Shown here piece after piece: positions 46,921 to 58,130 of a stretch of 64,000 nucleotides of DNA (the stretch's first letter is position 1; each line of letters begins with the position of its first letter). Source of the DNA: Arion vulgaris (lineage: Eukaryota > Mollusca > Gastropoda > Stylommatophora > Arionidae); the NCBI GenBank assembly GCA_020796225.1, contig CM036756.1:48650363-48714362 (forward strand). Reading direction: 5' to 3'. The notes beneath the pieces were generated by a model. The model saw only the letters and a program-made list of their open reading frames with translations, was not told where the DNA came from and did not search any database. Both the position numbers and the translations under genes were made by a program.

Positions 46921-49290
46921 GATTGATAAAAAACCTTAATTTAAATTTTTACACAATTCTTTAAAACCATGGTTATTAAAGGGAAAAAGAAAGGGAATAA
47001 TTCTGATACCTTTTTTAAAATGAACTTGTGTAAATAATATAAACATGATTTAGTAATAATCTTTTACAGAAAAATTTTAAAACGAACTTGTGTAACATAA
47101 TATAAACATGTTTTTGGTGAATAATTCTGATACGTAAGTTTTAAGCGAACTTTGAAATTTAAAATAAACATTTTTTTGGGTGATATTTAATGGGGCTCAG
47201 TTTTAAACTAATTTTGTAAAAAATAATATAACCGATTGGGGGTGAATAATTCTGATACGGCAAAATTTTAAAACTGAACTTGTGAAAGATAATATAACCA
47301 TATTTTGGTGAATAATTCTGATCCGGCAAAATTTTTAAACTGAACTTGTAACATAATATAACCATGATTTATGAATAATTCTGATACGGCTAAGCTTTAG
47401 CGGGAACTTTTTCCAGAAAAATAAAAAAGGGTTTATTGAATAATTCTGATAGGGAAAACAAGTTTTAAATGAACAAAAAAGATAATAAAAATTGATTTGG
47501 TGAAAATTTTCTGATACAGCTCAGCTTTAAACTGAACTTGTGTAACATAATATAAACATGATTTGGTGAAAACTCTGATGGTTTTGGGTTTAAGCTAAAC
47601 CCTTGTGTAGAAAATATAACCATGTTTTTGGTGAAAATTTTAAAAATTCGGTAATCTTTAAACTAAAACGGGAACATAATATAAACATGATTTAGTGAAA
47701 AATTCCAATACGTGGCTTTAAGCGAACATGCCCAGATAATATAACCATGATTTAGAAAATTACATTACGGCTAAGCTTTGAAACTGAACTTGGGGAGAAA
47801 ATTATAACCATGATTTGGTAATTCAAAATTAACAAAACCTTTAAACTGAACTTTGAAAAGATAATAAAACCCCGGATTTGGTGAAAAAAATTCCAGTAGG
47901 TTTTAAAATTTTTAAAGGCAGACTTTTTAAAATAATAAAACCCCAATTTAGTGAAAAATTCTTTTCGGCAAAGCTTTATTTGAACTTGTGTAGAAAAAGC
48001 TTGATTTGGTAAAATAATTTAATACGGTAAGTTTTAAAACTGAACTTTTAAAGAAAATAAAACCATGATTTAGTGAAAAAAATTTTAAAAGAAAACTTTA
48101 AGCTGAACTTGTGTAAAAATAAATATAACCATGATTTGTGAATAATTCTGAACAAATTTATTTTAAACTTTGAAAAAAACCCAATGATTTGTGAATAATT
48201 CTGGCGGCTAAGTTTTAAACGAACTTTTTCAGATAATATAACCTGATTTAGTAAAAATAATTCTGATCCCTTTTAACTTTAAACTGAACTTGTGAAATAA
48301 TAAATGATTTGGTAATTTTATTTTTTGGCCCCTTTTTTAAACCCTTTTTTCCCAATTAAAACCAATTTTTTGGTGAATAATTCGAAAAGGCCAGAAAAAG
48401 GTGAACTTTTGTAATTAACCATGATTTAAAAAAAATAATTTAAAGGCTGGTTTTTGGTTTTGAACTTGTGAAATTAATATAAACATGATTTTTTGAATAA
48501 TTCTGGAAATTTTTCAGTTTTTAAGCTGAATTTGTTGAATAATAAAAATATTTTGATAAAATTCTTTTAAAACTAAGCTTTAAACTGAACTTGTGTCAAG
48601 ATAATTTTAAATGTTTTTGGTGAAAAATTTTTAAATTTCCCCAAAACCTTTAACTGAACTTTTTAAAGAAAATTAACCATGATTTAGTGAATAATTTAAA
48701 AATTTACGGCCCAGCTTTTAAAATTTAAACCCTTTTGTGAATAATTCTGATCCCCGGCAAGGCTAAACGTGTAAAATAATGTAACATGTTTTATTAATAA
48801 TTCGTCGGCTCGGTTTTAAAACTGAACTTGTGTCAGAAAATTAAATGATTTAGTGAATAATTTTTTTTTGGCCGGTTTTTAACCCAAAATTTGTGCCCGG
48901 AAAATTATAAATGATTTAGTGAAAAATTCTGATCGGGCAAAACCAAATTTAACTTGTGAAAGATAATAAAACAGGGTTTGGTGAATAATTCTGATGGCTC
49001 CTTTAAACTGAACGTTAAGATAATATAAACATGATTTAGTAATAATTCTGATACGGTTTAAGCTTTAAAACTGAAATTCAGATAATAACCATGATTTGAT
49101 GAATAGTTCTGTTACGGCAAAGCTTTAAACTGAACTTGTGAATTTTCCCATGATTTTAAATGAATTTGAGGGGCTCGGTTTTAATGACTTTTTCCGATAA
49201 TAAACCATGATTTATGAATAATTCCCCTTTTTGGCCTCAGTTTTAGCTGAACTTGTGTCAGATAATAAAAACCCTTGATTTAGTATGTTG
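46921..49290. repeat. Second satellite array, unit about 65 bp (roughly 36 copies)
   Basis: Units carry GTGAATAATTCTGATACGGC, AGCTTTAAACTGAACTTGTG and GATAATATAACCATGATTTA. The unit is unrelated by eye to the 53-bp satellite. Divergence is high and shows the same homopolymer-like distortions. Open frames at 47159-47365 and 47752-47946 are reverse-strand by-products. Confidence 0.93.
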
Positions 49291-49870
49291 TGTTTTTTTC
49301 CCAAATAAATTAATCTTTATTTTGAATCGGGAATGCGTGTCACGTGACTTGTGTTTTTTATTTCCAAAAATTTTTAATAAGTCCATCCCTTCTGTTATGG
49401 GGGCCAGGGTTTTTGAAAAAACTTTAAATTAAAAAAACCCAAAACTCTCTCTGGTTTTCCCCAAAAAAACATTCCCCATTCTTTTCTACCCTGCTTTTTT
49501 CCACATTTTCTCAATAACTTTTCTGATATTTTTTCCCTTGTTTTTAAAGCCCTCTCTTTCTGTTTGAGTTCAATGGCCCAATACCGTCTTTTTGATTAGT
49601 TTTTTGGGGGAAAAAGTTGTTACTTTATTTTTTTTTTAGTAAAATTTTAAACTAGACTTTTTCGATCCTCTTTTTGTGATAGTTTTTTGGTGTTTTTGTA
49701 AATGTAAATTTTAAAATGATTGTCTTAAAAGAAAAAAGTATTAATCATCATCAGTTGCGTCTCCTGGTCATTTTGTTTGCTGGGGTCCGGCTAAAATTTC
49801 GGACAAATTTGGGTTTTTGGAGTATTTACTATTTCTTGTCTATTCCAGGAAGTTATTACCCCTCTCTTTC
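49291..49870. other. Low-complexity T/A-rich spacer
   Basis: No recognisable gene. Up to about 49,700 the text keeps the homopolymer-like distortions of the satellites; from about 49,720 it is clean again. An open frame at 49716-49913 has no recognisable content. Confidence 0.45.
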
Positions 49871-52252
49871 TCTTTATTTTTCTCTCTCTCTCGAGCGCGC
49901 GATCACCGCTTAGACTGATGTACCAGATTTCCCCATGAATTCTGCTTTCATGTGAAAATCTGATTCATGCAGCCTTATTTCGAATGTATTTCGTCACATC
50001 TTTAGCGCCATTTGGAGCTCTGGTGCTTATCCTTCGGCGATGTGTCCGGTTTTAGCCAGCGTTTACTGGGTTCGCTCTCCGTCGCCTCGAACTGTCCCCA
50101 GCCGACCTGCAAGGCAACAGGTTGATATTTTCTTTTATGGTAGCTACCCTTAAACAACCTTCCCTCTCGGGTTGTTGAGCGTCATTTGCCTAGTTTACCA
50201 GTCTTTTTTGTGTGGACTGCTTGGTTTGCCTGCCGTCCAGTTTTGTGTACAGTTTGCTCCACTAGCCTTTGATTGTCCCCAATCAACTACAAGGCAGTAG
50301 TAGTTATCTGCGAGGGGAAACGTGGTTATTGATCTCTGGATGGAGACTCCATCTTCGAGGCTCGCCACCTCGTGTTTCTTTTTGGTGCTCATTCGCCCAT
50401 TTCTGCTTGTGCCCTCGTCCACCGACTGGACCCGTTCCTTTTCCCCCCGTCACTTGTGCTCACATTGTTCTACTACTGGGCGATACGTTACCCATTTCTA
50501 TCTCACTTGTGCTCACATTGTTCTGTTGGGCGATACGTTACCCATTTCTATCTCACTTGTGCTCACATTGTTCTGTTGGGCGATACGTTACCCATTTCTA
50601 TCTCACTTGTGCTCACATTGTTCTGTTGGGCGATACGTTACCCATTTCTATCTCACTTGTGCTCACATTGTTCTGTTGGGCGATACGTTACCCATTTCTA
50701 TCTCACTTGTGCTCACATTGTTCTGTTGGGCGATACGTTACCCATTTCTATCTCACTTGTGCTCACATTGTTCTGTTGGGCGATACGTTACCCATTTCTA
50801 TCTCACTTGTGCTCACATTGTTCTGTTGGGCGATACGTTACCCATTTCTATCTCACTTGTGCTCACATTGTTCTGTTGGGCGATACGTTACCCATTTCTA
50901 TCTCACTTGTGCTCACATTGTTCTGTTGGGCGATACGTTACCCATTTCTATCTCACTTGTGCTCACATTGTTCTGTTGGGCGATACGTTACCCATTTCTA
51001 TCTCACTTGTGCTCACATTGTTCTGTTGGGCGATACGTTACCCATTTCTATCTCACTTGTGCTCACATTGTTCTGTTGGGCGATACGTTACCCATTTCTA
51101 TCTCACTTGTGCTCACATTGTTCTGTTGGGCGATACGTTACCCATTTCTATCTCACTTGTGCTCACATTGTTCTGTTGGGCGATACGTTACCCATTTCTA
51201 TCTCACTTGTGCTCACATTGTTCTGTTGGGCGATACGTTACCCATTTCTATCTCACTTGTGCTCACATTGTTCTGTTGGGCGATACGTTACCCATTTCTA
51301 TCTCACTTGTGCTCACATTGTTCTGTTGGGCGATACGTTACCCATTTCTATCTCACTTGTGCTCACATTGTTCTGTTGGGCCATACGTTACCCATTTCTA
51401 TCTCACTTGTGCTCACATTGTTCTGTTGGGCGATACGTTACCCATTTCTATCTCACTTGTGCTCACATTGTTCTGTTGGGCGATACGTTACCCATTTCTA
51501 TCTCACTTGTGCTCACATTGTTCTGTTGGGCGATACGTTACCCATTTCTATCTCACTTGTGCTCACATTGTTCTGTTGGGCGATACGTTACCCATTTCTA
51601 TCTCACTGTGCACAGTGCACAGTTTATCACCATTCGGAAGGAACTTTTTGCAGTGGATTCAAGCCTCTGCTGGGCGTTCCAGTTTTTCTGCACAATTGGA
51701 GCGTCCGCTCACCCCTACGTTTGCCACGCCTTTTGGACGCTCTATCATCAGCACGGTGCATGTTTGTCCCCACCGGTGGCTCCCTGTGTATCGTCCGCAT
51801 GCGTGTTCGCTCTACTTTGGTGCCTGCTCACCGTGTTTATCTGTTTTCTCACCGTGCTCACATTTACTATGCCTCGAGACTGTCATGACACGCAACTCAA
51901 TTCGAGCTCCCACCTCGTGGCTTCGAGTTTCGCCCCATATGGGCCCAGTCTCTTCTCTGGATGTACCCTTCATCCCTTTATGTTTATTTGTTCAGCTTTT
52001 CCCATCGGCCGGGAGAGATGTGCATTAATAATCACTTTGGGATTCTGCTCGTCTGTGTTGCGAGCGGATCTCATCCAATGTAACTGCGTCTGCATCACCA
52101 CTTATACCACAGTAGCTCTCCTCGATCCCTACCCGCTTAGCCAGACAGGAACCGTTGTCTGTTTCCAGGGTCACCACGTGGAGGTGGGGTAGGATCTAAG
52201 TTAGTGCCAGCTCACTGATCCTAACGCGACGTTGTCCTATGCGTCTTAGACC
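49871..52252. repeat. GC-rich dispersed repeat, copy B, expanded by a 50-bp array
   Basis: Begins with a CT run (TCTCTCTCTCTCGAGCGCGC) and ends at CTTAGACCCC, like copy A. Flanks of the internal array align to copy A along both ends (GTTTACTGGGTTCGCTCTCC, GGTTTGCC.GCC.TCCAG, CCCATCGGCCGGGAGAGA, CTGTTTCCAGGGTCACCACG, TTAGTGCCAGCTCACTGATC). Copy A lacks the array but has two diverged imperfect copies of a similar segment (TGCTCACATTTGCC...). No protein domain is recognisable in any frame. Confidence 0.75.
50451..51603. repeat. Near-perfect 50-bp tandem array (22 units plus one variant)
   Basis: A first 53-bp variant (50451-50503, TACTACTGGG instead of TGTTGGG) is followed by exactly 22 units of 50 bp (50504-51603), each with CACTTGTGCTCACATTGTTC and GGGCGATACGTTACCC. 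The only difference I found among the 22 is a G-to-C at 51382. Because 50 is not a multiple of three and the unit has no stop in any plus frame, three overlapping open frames of 539-606 codons cross the array, all giving the same 50-residue cycle. I regard these frames as a consequence of the array. Confidence 0.98.
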
Positions 52253-53127
52253 CCTTTCTCTAGGGAAAGCTCACCCTAGTAAATCAAAAGCTGGCTGAAA
52301 CTGGATGGGCGGGCCTAGTAACCATGGGCGCATAATCGACCCAACATAGATCATTCCGTTCTTTTCAAAGGACCAATTATATATCACAAAAGAATGATAA
52401 AATTGGCCGTGAAGAACGTTCGAAAAGAAGACCCCATTACCTCTTTTGAAACAAAAACCCCTTCTGTTCTGTAACAGCTTTATATTAAAGAGAGTTGGCT
52501 ATTGAATAATATAAAATCAAGGGCAATTAAATATTTAACTAGCTAAACTAGATCAAGTTACGTAAGTCGACAGGTCAGAGTTCACGGATAGCGGACGTAC
52601 AGGGAACCAAGCTCAAAGGTCACGAATGTGGTCGCATTTATTGCTGTAGACAAGATATATTAATGCAAGGGACAATTCCATAAAACTAATCTTATTATAA
52701 GAATGTTTGTTATTTAGTACTATTATTTTCTATAATTTTATACTATTTTATATAAAATTGGGGATTCAATGCATAATTAAACGGACTATTTGAGCTAGAG
52801 TCCTCGTTTATCTGGGAAGTAGTTTGGCTGCGTAAGAATTAATATAATTTCCGGCTGAATGAAAATGACATTGTTTTGGCAATTATCATTGCAATAGCGA
52901 TCAAAGGTCGAGGTCGCAATGTTACATCTCATGTAGGAACTTGTAAACTAGCCCTAGATATAATGCACTGCACAATGCTTGAAGTATTAGAGCGCGGCCA
53001 TCGTAAATAAGTAGGCGGTGATTAGAGGCTAAATGAAGCTTCAGTATATATCATGTTTTTTAACAAGGAGATATTATATAAATAACAGGATTGTTATATT
53101 ATTCCGATATAATATTTATATTTGAGT
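52253..53127. other. Non-coding stretch with a segment resembling 55195-55275
   Basis: At 52270-52335 the order CCCTAGTAAAT, AAAAGC, CTGG, GCCTA and GGCGCATAA is shared with 55204-55275, suggesting two old copies of a short dispersed repeat. The rest is AT-rich with no recognisable gene. Confidence 0.4.
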
Positions 53128-53470
53128 GTTATATATTCAACTTTCAAAGCTAATCAGTGTCAAGTTAAAAGTAATAATTACGAAAAAATAATTTATAAAA
53201 TAATAAGTACACGTTATTTCTTTTTTTTTAATAGGGCCGGTTCTTATTGGCCCCTAATGACCAGGGGCGTATACTAATTAATGGTAAAAGATTATGAATT
53301 TCCAATTTCAGACTGTATGATATTTTAGCGTTATATATCAACTTTCAAAGCTAATCAGTATCTCGCTGAAAGTAATAATTATGAACAAATAATGTTAAAA
53401 TAAAAGTACAGGTTACTCAATATTTTTGGCGGGGCCGGGCCCACTGGTCCTAATAACGAGCCGCCCCTGA
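53128..53470. repeat. Diverged tandem duplication of about 200 bp
   Basis: The segment with CAACTTTCAAAGCTAATCAG, AAAGTAATAATTA and AGGGCCGG at 53138-53270 recurs at 53339-53470 with many substitutions (GGGGCCGGGCCCACTGG against GGGCCGGTTCTTATTGG). Non-coding. Confidence 0.75.
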
Positions 53471-53637
53471 TCATCAGTCCTATTACAAACTTACACAAAT
53501 TGTTTCACCAAGTCTGTGTTAGTTATCTGTAGTTTTTATTATAAACCAGCTTGATGAAAGCTGATATGGTTTTGTTTATCTGACGTGACGTCAGCAGTAA
53601 GAATATATCTTATTTCAATTGCTGCTTCTATACTTAA

Positions 53638-53740
53638 AGAAAATATCCAGTTATTTATATGAGGACTATCATCATAGCATTGCGGACATGTCCATAAGTG
53701 CTCCGATACCCGTCTCAACACACAGCAGCCCAACACGTCA
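53638..53740 (-). pseudogene. C-terminal scrap of an RNase H-type retroelement
   Basis: Within a minus-strand frame of 106 codons (53539-53859) the stretch RRVSEHLWTCPQCYDDSPH matches the C-terminal cysteine motif (EHLW.C..C) found after the RNase H domain at 59947-60509 (ETEHLWVCAECNNVS). The rest of the frame is not recognised. The open frame in total is not evidence of an active gene. Confidence 0.5.
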
Positions 53741-53844
53741 GTTTGATGTTCATTGTTTCTTTTATTCAGTATTTCTTTTGTGTACTTGCTTGTTGATATG
53801 CCCTCATGAATGCCTTTTGCTCGATAGTTTGTTTTTAATATTTG

Positions 53845-53856
53845 TAAAAATCTATC
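53845..53856. repeat. Left target-site duplication of PLE dimer B
   Basis: AAAAATCTATCC, repeated exactly at 54300-54311. Confidence 0.88.
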
Positions 53857-54299
53857 CAAAAAGGGTGGAGACTGCAGTAAAACTTGGAAAAATAGCTAAA
53901 CACGTAAAACAAAGTACTATAGTTTTACAAAATACAGAAACAGTGACGATAAACAGCAACGTTTCGACCAAAAGGCCTTTATCAAGCAAACAATACAACA
54001 AAAATGACGAATTTCGAGGAACACTACAAATGGACGATTACATGTGGAAACATAAACCTATCTAATGAAAATCTGGGAATAAAAAAAAGGGGGTAGGAAC
54101 GGGAAATGCACCTACACAACAAATATAACTATACAATCTTTTTTCCACATGTAATCGTCCATTTGTAGTGTTCCTCGAAATTCGTCATTTTTGTTGTATT
54201 GTTTGCTTGATAAAGGCCTTTTGGTCGAAACGTTGCTGTTTATCGTCACTGTTTCTGTATTTTGTAAAACTATAGTACTTTGTTTTTACGTGTTTAGCT
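53857..54299. mobile_element. Penelope-like element inverted dimer B (443 bp)
   Basis: Two PLE 3' ends head to head. The left arm (53893-54050, minus) and right arm (54142-54299, plus) are almost perfect inverted repeats of about 158 bp; I found one homopolymer length difference. The centre (54051-54141) is 3' UTR continuing the left copy, with ATCTGGGAATAAAAA as in the other PLE copies. The left end has 36 extra bases (53857-53892) that the right end lacks; they include GACTGCAGTAAAACTTGG, equivalent to the extension of dimer A and the end of copy C. No coding sequence is left. Arms differ from dimer A in sequence, so this is a separate subfamily. Confidence 0.9.
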
Positions 54300-54311
54300 A
54301 AAAATCTATCC
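54300..54311. repeat. Right target-site duplication of PLE dimer B
   Basis: Second copy of AAAAATCTATCC. Confidence 0.88.
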
Positions 54312-55724
54312 CTGCTTTTGTAAAAATTTGCAATGAACTTGACTTTTCTAATTTATTTCATGTAAGACTAGAATGCATTCGTTCATTTTCTCACTGGGTA
54401 GTTTATCGCTGGCGGTAACAAATAACAGCCATTGGATGGGTCATGTTTGAAGAATAATCGTTATCAGGTCAAGGCTGCATTGCTTCGTGAAGCATGAATG
54501 ATAAACTAAAAGGGACAGTTGCACAAAATGAGATTGACTAAACAGGCACACAGATATGTACTAATGCAATTTACAATTTGAGAGGAAGAAACATTGACAC
54601 AATTATTTCGTTGCTAGCATCTACACATATAAATGTTGGACTGGAAAATGTTTAATAACATCACATAAAAAATCAAAATACCAGTTAAATCGAATATTTT
54701 TTGTAAGGAAGACTTTATTCAATTAAAACAAACAAACAACTTAAAAGTAGAAATGAATCTTGTGTATCCTTAAAACATACATTTTGGTTGAATTATACAG
54801 TTTTTGGGAATTATTTTGTTGACATATATAAGAAGACATCTTAATAACATGTTTGGCATACCCAAACATTTTCTATATTTCAAGCAACAATTTATGCAAC
54901 GAGGCTGTAAATAATTTTTCTAGTATTTAGTGGTTTTTTTCCGTTGACTGTTTTTCTTACAAAAACCTGACTTACTACAAATTTTCTAAAAATATTTATC
55001 ACTGTTTAGTTTTCAATTAAATGAAATGCACATATATAATTGTTCACAACACATAATACAACATAACTCAACATTATAAATTGATTTCTTAATTGTTTTG
55101 AATGATTAGTTTTGATTATCCTTCACCCGTGTGGTCAGGGGCTCAAGGAAGCAAAGAATAGTACCACTGCGATCTACAAGGCATGTCGTAAGAGGCGACT
55201 GATGTAGGACCAAGGGAAGATACCCTAGTAAATAAAAAGCATTTCAGAAATCTGGTGTGCTCGCCTACTTGTAGGCGCATAACTGGTACAATGTACAATC
55301 GCTCTTAGGCTCAGATCACATACAAATCACACAGAGTGGTTAACAAGTGGTCGATATGGAGCGTTCAAAGAAGAAGCTTATCCTTGATTCGATAAATATT
55401 CGTTAGTTTCAAATAATGTTTGCTAACTATAGGAAATCACATCTGTTCAGAGTAAGACAGCATCTAAATAAAAGCCAGATTATTTGGACCAATTTACTAA
55501 ATTCACCAAATGATTACTGTCTGACTACTGATCGATGCAGACATAGGCTGCCCCAGAGATAATTCCAGGGAGGAGTAGTGGGTTGCAAAATGATTTAACA
55601 AAATGTTATTTGATAGTTTACAACGCGGAAATGGAGAAGACCAGATTCAGATCATATTTCGATTGCGTGTTCCATGTATAGAAATATGAACTAGTTTTAA
55701 GTGTTTAAACTTAACTGTGTGGAA
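54312..55724. other. AT-rich non-coding stretch
   Basis: No recognisable coding frame or tandem repeat. At 55130-55330 a segment of balanced composition (GGCATGTCGTAAGAGGCGAC, CCCTAGTAAATAAAAAGC, GGCGCATAACTGG) resembles 52270-52335 and is probably an old dispersed repeat. Confidence 0.4.
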
Positions 55725-55885
55725 CGTCAGGTCAAATGGATTAGAGCGGGCTCCCATGCGGTTGACCAGGGTTCAATCCACGACAAGGCCAATGATTTTG
55801 TCTGTCGAGTGTATAATGAAAACATCCTAACCTGAACAATTTCGCGGCGACCGGACTAGCCATGCGACAATTAAATTCTACAGGC
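55725..55885 (+). mobile_element. tRNA-derived SINE
   Basis: The head has a tRNA-like A box region (AAATGGATTAGAGCGGGCTC) and a B box GGTTCAATCC at about 55779-55788, the spacing expected of an internal RNA polymerase III promoter. A body of about 90 bp follows. The full cloverleaf is not maintained, so a SINE head fits better than a working tRNA gene. Confidence 0.65.
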
Positions 55886-55957
55886 TGATGTTTCTTCTGT
55901 CCTACACCGAACAAAACGCAGTATTACAGGCAGTAACAACAGTGTTTTGTTTTTATT

Positions 55958-56337
55958 TCAACACAACTAACTTGCAACAGTCAATCAGAATGTTTTATTT
56001 AAACACAACTAACTTACAACAGTCAATCAGAATGTTTTATTTAAACACAACTAACTTGCAACAGTCAATCAAAATGTTTTATTTAAACACAACTAACTTG
56101 CAACAGTCAATCAGAATGTTTTATTTAAACACAACTAACTTGCAACAGTCAATCAAAATGTTTTATTTAAACACAACTAACTTGCAACAGTCAATCAAAA
56201 TGTTTTATTTAAACACAACTAACTTGCAACAGTCAATCAAAATGTTTTATTTAAACACAACTAACTTGCAACAGTCAATCAGAATGTTTTATTTAAACAC
56301 AACTAACTTGCAACAGTCAATCAAAATGTTTTATTTA
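55958..56337. repeat. 42-bp minisatellite (9 units)
   Basis: Nine units carrying TTTAAACACAACTAACTTGC and AACAGTCAATCA, with an R/K alternation from AGA/AAA at one codon. Since 42 is a multiple of three, the plus strand has a 167-codon frame (55888-56391) repeating MFYLNTTNLQQSIR. It has no signal peptide, domain or neighbour supporting a gene. Confidence 0.95.
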
Positions 56338-56954
56338 AGAAGTCATGGCGCACATTCTCTCTCTCTCTCTCCCCCCACTGCCTTCATCTAGGTATCCCCC
56401 ATCTAGATAAAACATATCTTGTTTGAAAAATAATAAAAACATAAATCATAATAATATAATAATAAAAATAATAATAAAACTAATGACAAGATTAAGAGTT
56501 ATTTTCTGATCAACCCAGTTTGCATGAATCAAAACTGAGCGAACGAAAAAGGAAAAGATAACCAATGAGAAATGGAAAATACCGGTTGGAACTTGGATGG
56601 TGAAGGATTGTCAGTTGGAAGGAAACAAAAAAAAGCATTGTTTATAACTCATTAGATGTCTATAATAAGAGAAAATTATTTCATTGACATTTTTGGCTAT
56701 CTGGAGGTTCGTAATTTGAACACTCTACATGTGCAGGGTACACTTTACATTACTCTCACTTATATATATATTTCCTCACGAAAATTAACTTGAGAGATTA
56801 CCTAATGAAGATATGCGTATCATCCTGGGTTGCACTAGGGATAAATCCTGTTTTTTGGTGAGTTTTCTCCTTGGTTTCCTGACCATTGAGTAGAAATTCA
56901 AGATAGCAAGAGCATGTGCATATCTAATAATAAGTGCTAAAATGTATCACTCAT
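56338..56954. other. Low-complexity spacer
   Basis: Contains a CT run (56355-56375) and an AAT-rich run (56430-56485). No gene is recognised. Confidence 0.5.
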
Positions 56955-57283
56955 AGCACAAGCTGCGCTGCACCAGTTGTGGAAATTTGTTACAGCGGGA
57001 CAAGTCGTGGGGTGGCCATGCTTCAAACACTGTTAATAGCACAAGCTGCTCAGCACCAGTAGTGGAAATTTGTTACAGCGGGACAAGTCGTGGGGTGACC
57101 ATGCTTCAAACACTGTTAATAGCACAAGCTGCGCACTCAGTTGTGGAAATTTGTTACAGCGGGACAAGTCGTGGGGTGACCATGCTTCAAACACTGTTAA
57201 TAGCACAAGCTGCGCAGCATCAGTAGTGGAAATGTGTTACAGCGGGACAAGTCGTGGGGTGGCCATGCTGCAAACACTGTTCA
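56955..57283. repeat. 83-bp minisatellite (4 units)
   Basis: Units start at 56955, 57038, 57121 and 57202, each with AGCACAAGCTGC, TTGTTACAGCGGGACAAGTC and TGCTTCAAACACTGTTAAT. The third is about two bases shorter. Open frames at 56987-57288 are by-products. Confidence 0.95.
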
Positions 57284-57312
57284 GCTGATATATGTGCTCA
57301 CAAATAACAATC

Positions 57313-58130
57313 AGGGAAAGAATGGATACCGGTGCCTTCAATACACGAGAACATCTTTTCGACCATTATTAAGTTCGACAAAGGTTGCAGAGAAAGGAAT
57401 CCCAATGCGTTGGATGCAGTCGTCACGGTCATCATTTATGAAAACTGTAATCAAAACTGACGTTGTGATTTACACAGATAGATCGGTAGTTTGTCACAAA
57501 AAGTCCACATGGGTCTTTTCTGCAAGCTCATAGAAAAGAAAGGTCAAGGAAGTCGGTGATGCATTTAGCATAACAACAAGTAGAATGATAATGGAAGTAC
57601 TGGCGGTGATTAAGGCACTACTTAGGCTGGAGCCACACAACTACACTCATACGTGCATTCTGAGTGATTCATTTAGTATGATCCGAGAAGTGGAGGCTGG
57701 TTCGGTGCGCAGACGATGGACTGAAACACTACAAGCGTCATCAATTCGTAGAATTATATTCATTTTCGTTCTGGGGCATATGAGTGTTAATGGTAATGAG
57801 AAAGCAAACAGGCTGGCTGGCTCTGTCACCATACCGGGAATGGAGTGTGAGAGGGGTCGGAGGGGAAGTGTCAGCCAATGGATGGAGCTAACATTCTGAA
57901 CGCCCTCATAGAATGTGACCGCAAAGGAGATTTTCATCTAAACCAATCAACGTCAGCTGGTAGATTGCAAGAGCTTGGATTGAAGATTAGAGTGGCCAGA
58001 AAATAACATCATAACAGGTATATGAGTAGTCTCATCAATCAACATCGAACTGGTACGGTTAGTTGCTGGATGCTGTTCGAGATATTGTGAAGGGTATCGA
58101 AGCACATATGGATATGGTCCTGAGTGCAAT
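57313..58130 (+). pseudogene. Retroelement RNase H domain and C-terminal tail (plus strand)
   Basis: Ribonuclease H motifs in order: DVVIYTDRSVV (first D, about 57475), RMIMEVLAVIKAL (E, about 57590), CILSDSFSMIREV (second D, about 57660) and GHMSVNGNEKANRLAGSV (57775-57830). In the last motif the usual aspartate of NERAD is asparagine. A shifted frame continues with ANILNALIECDRKGDFHLNQ, YMSSLINQHRTGTVS and RVSKHIW, the tail with the eroded EHLW motif. RNase H after the RT is typical of I-like LINE clades. RT is missing; frameshifts and stops make it dead. Its start merges with the 83-bp minisatellite. Confidence 0.82.

Noticed and set aside
50269..52192. Three plus-strand open frames of 539-606 codons
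   Set aside because: They overlap each other, exist because the 50-bp unit has no stop in any forward frame, and share no domain; copy A of the same repeat does not keep the frame.
55725..55885. A working tRNA gene
   Set aside because: A and B boxes are present but stems do not form a complete cloverleaf and a non-tRNA body follows directly, so a SINE fits better.
55888..56391. A 167-codon frame repeating MFYLNTTNLQQSIR
   Set aside because: A 42-bp minisatellite keeps any stop-free frame open; there is no signal peptide, domain or conserved flank.
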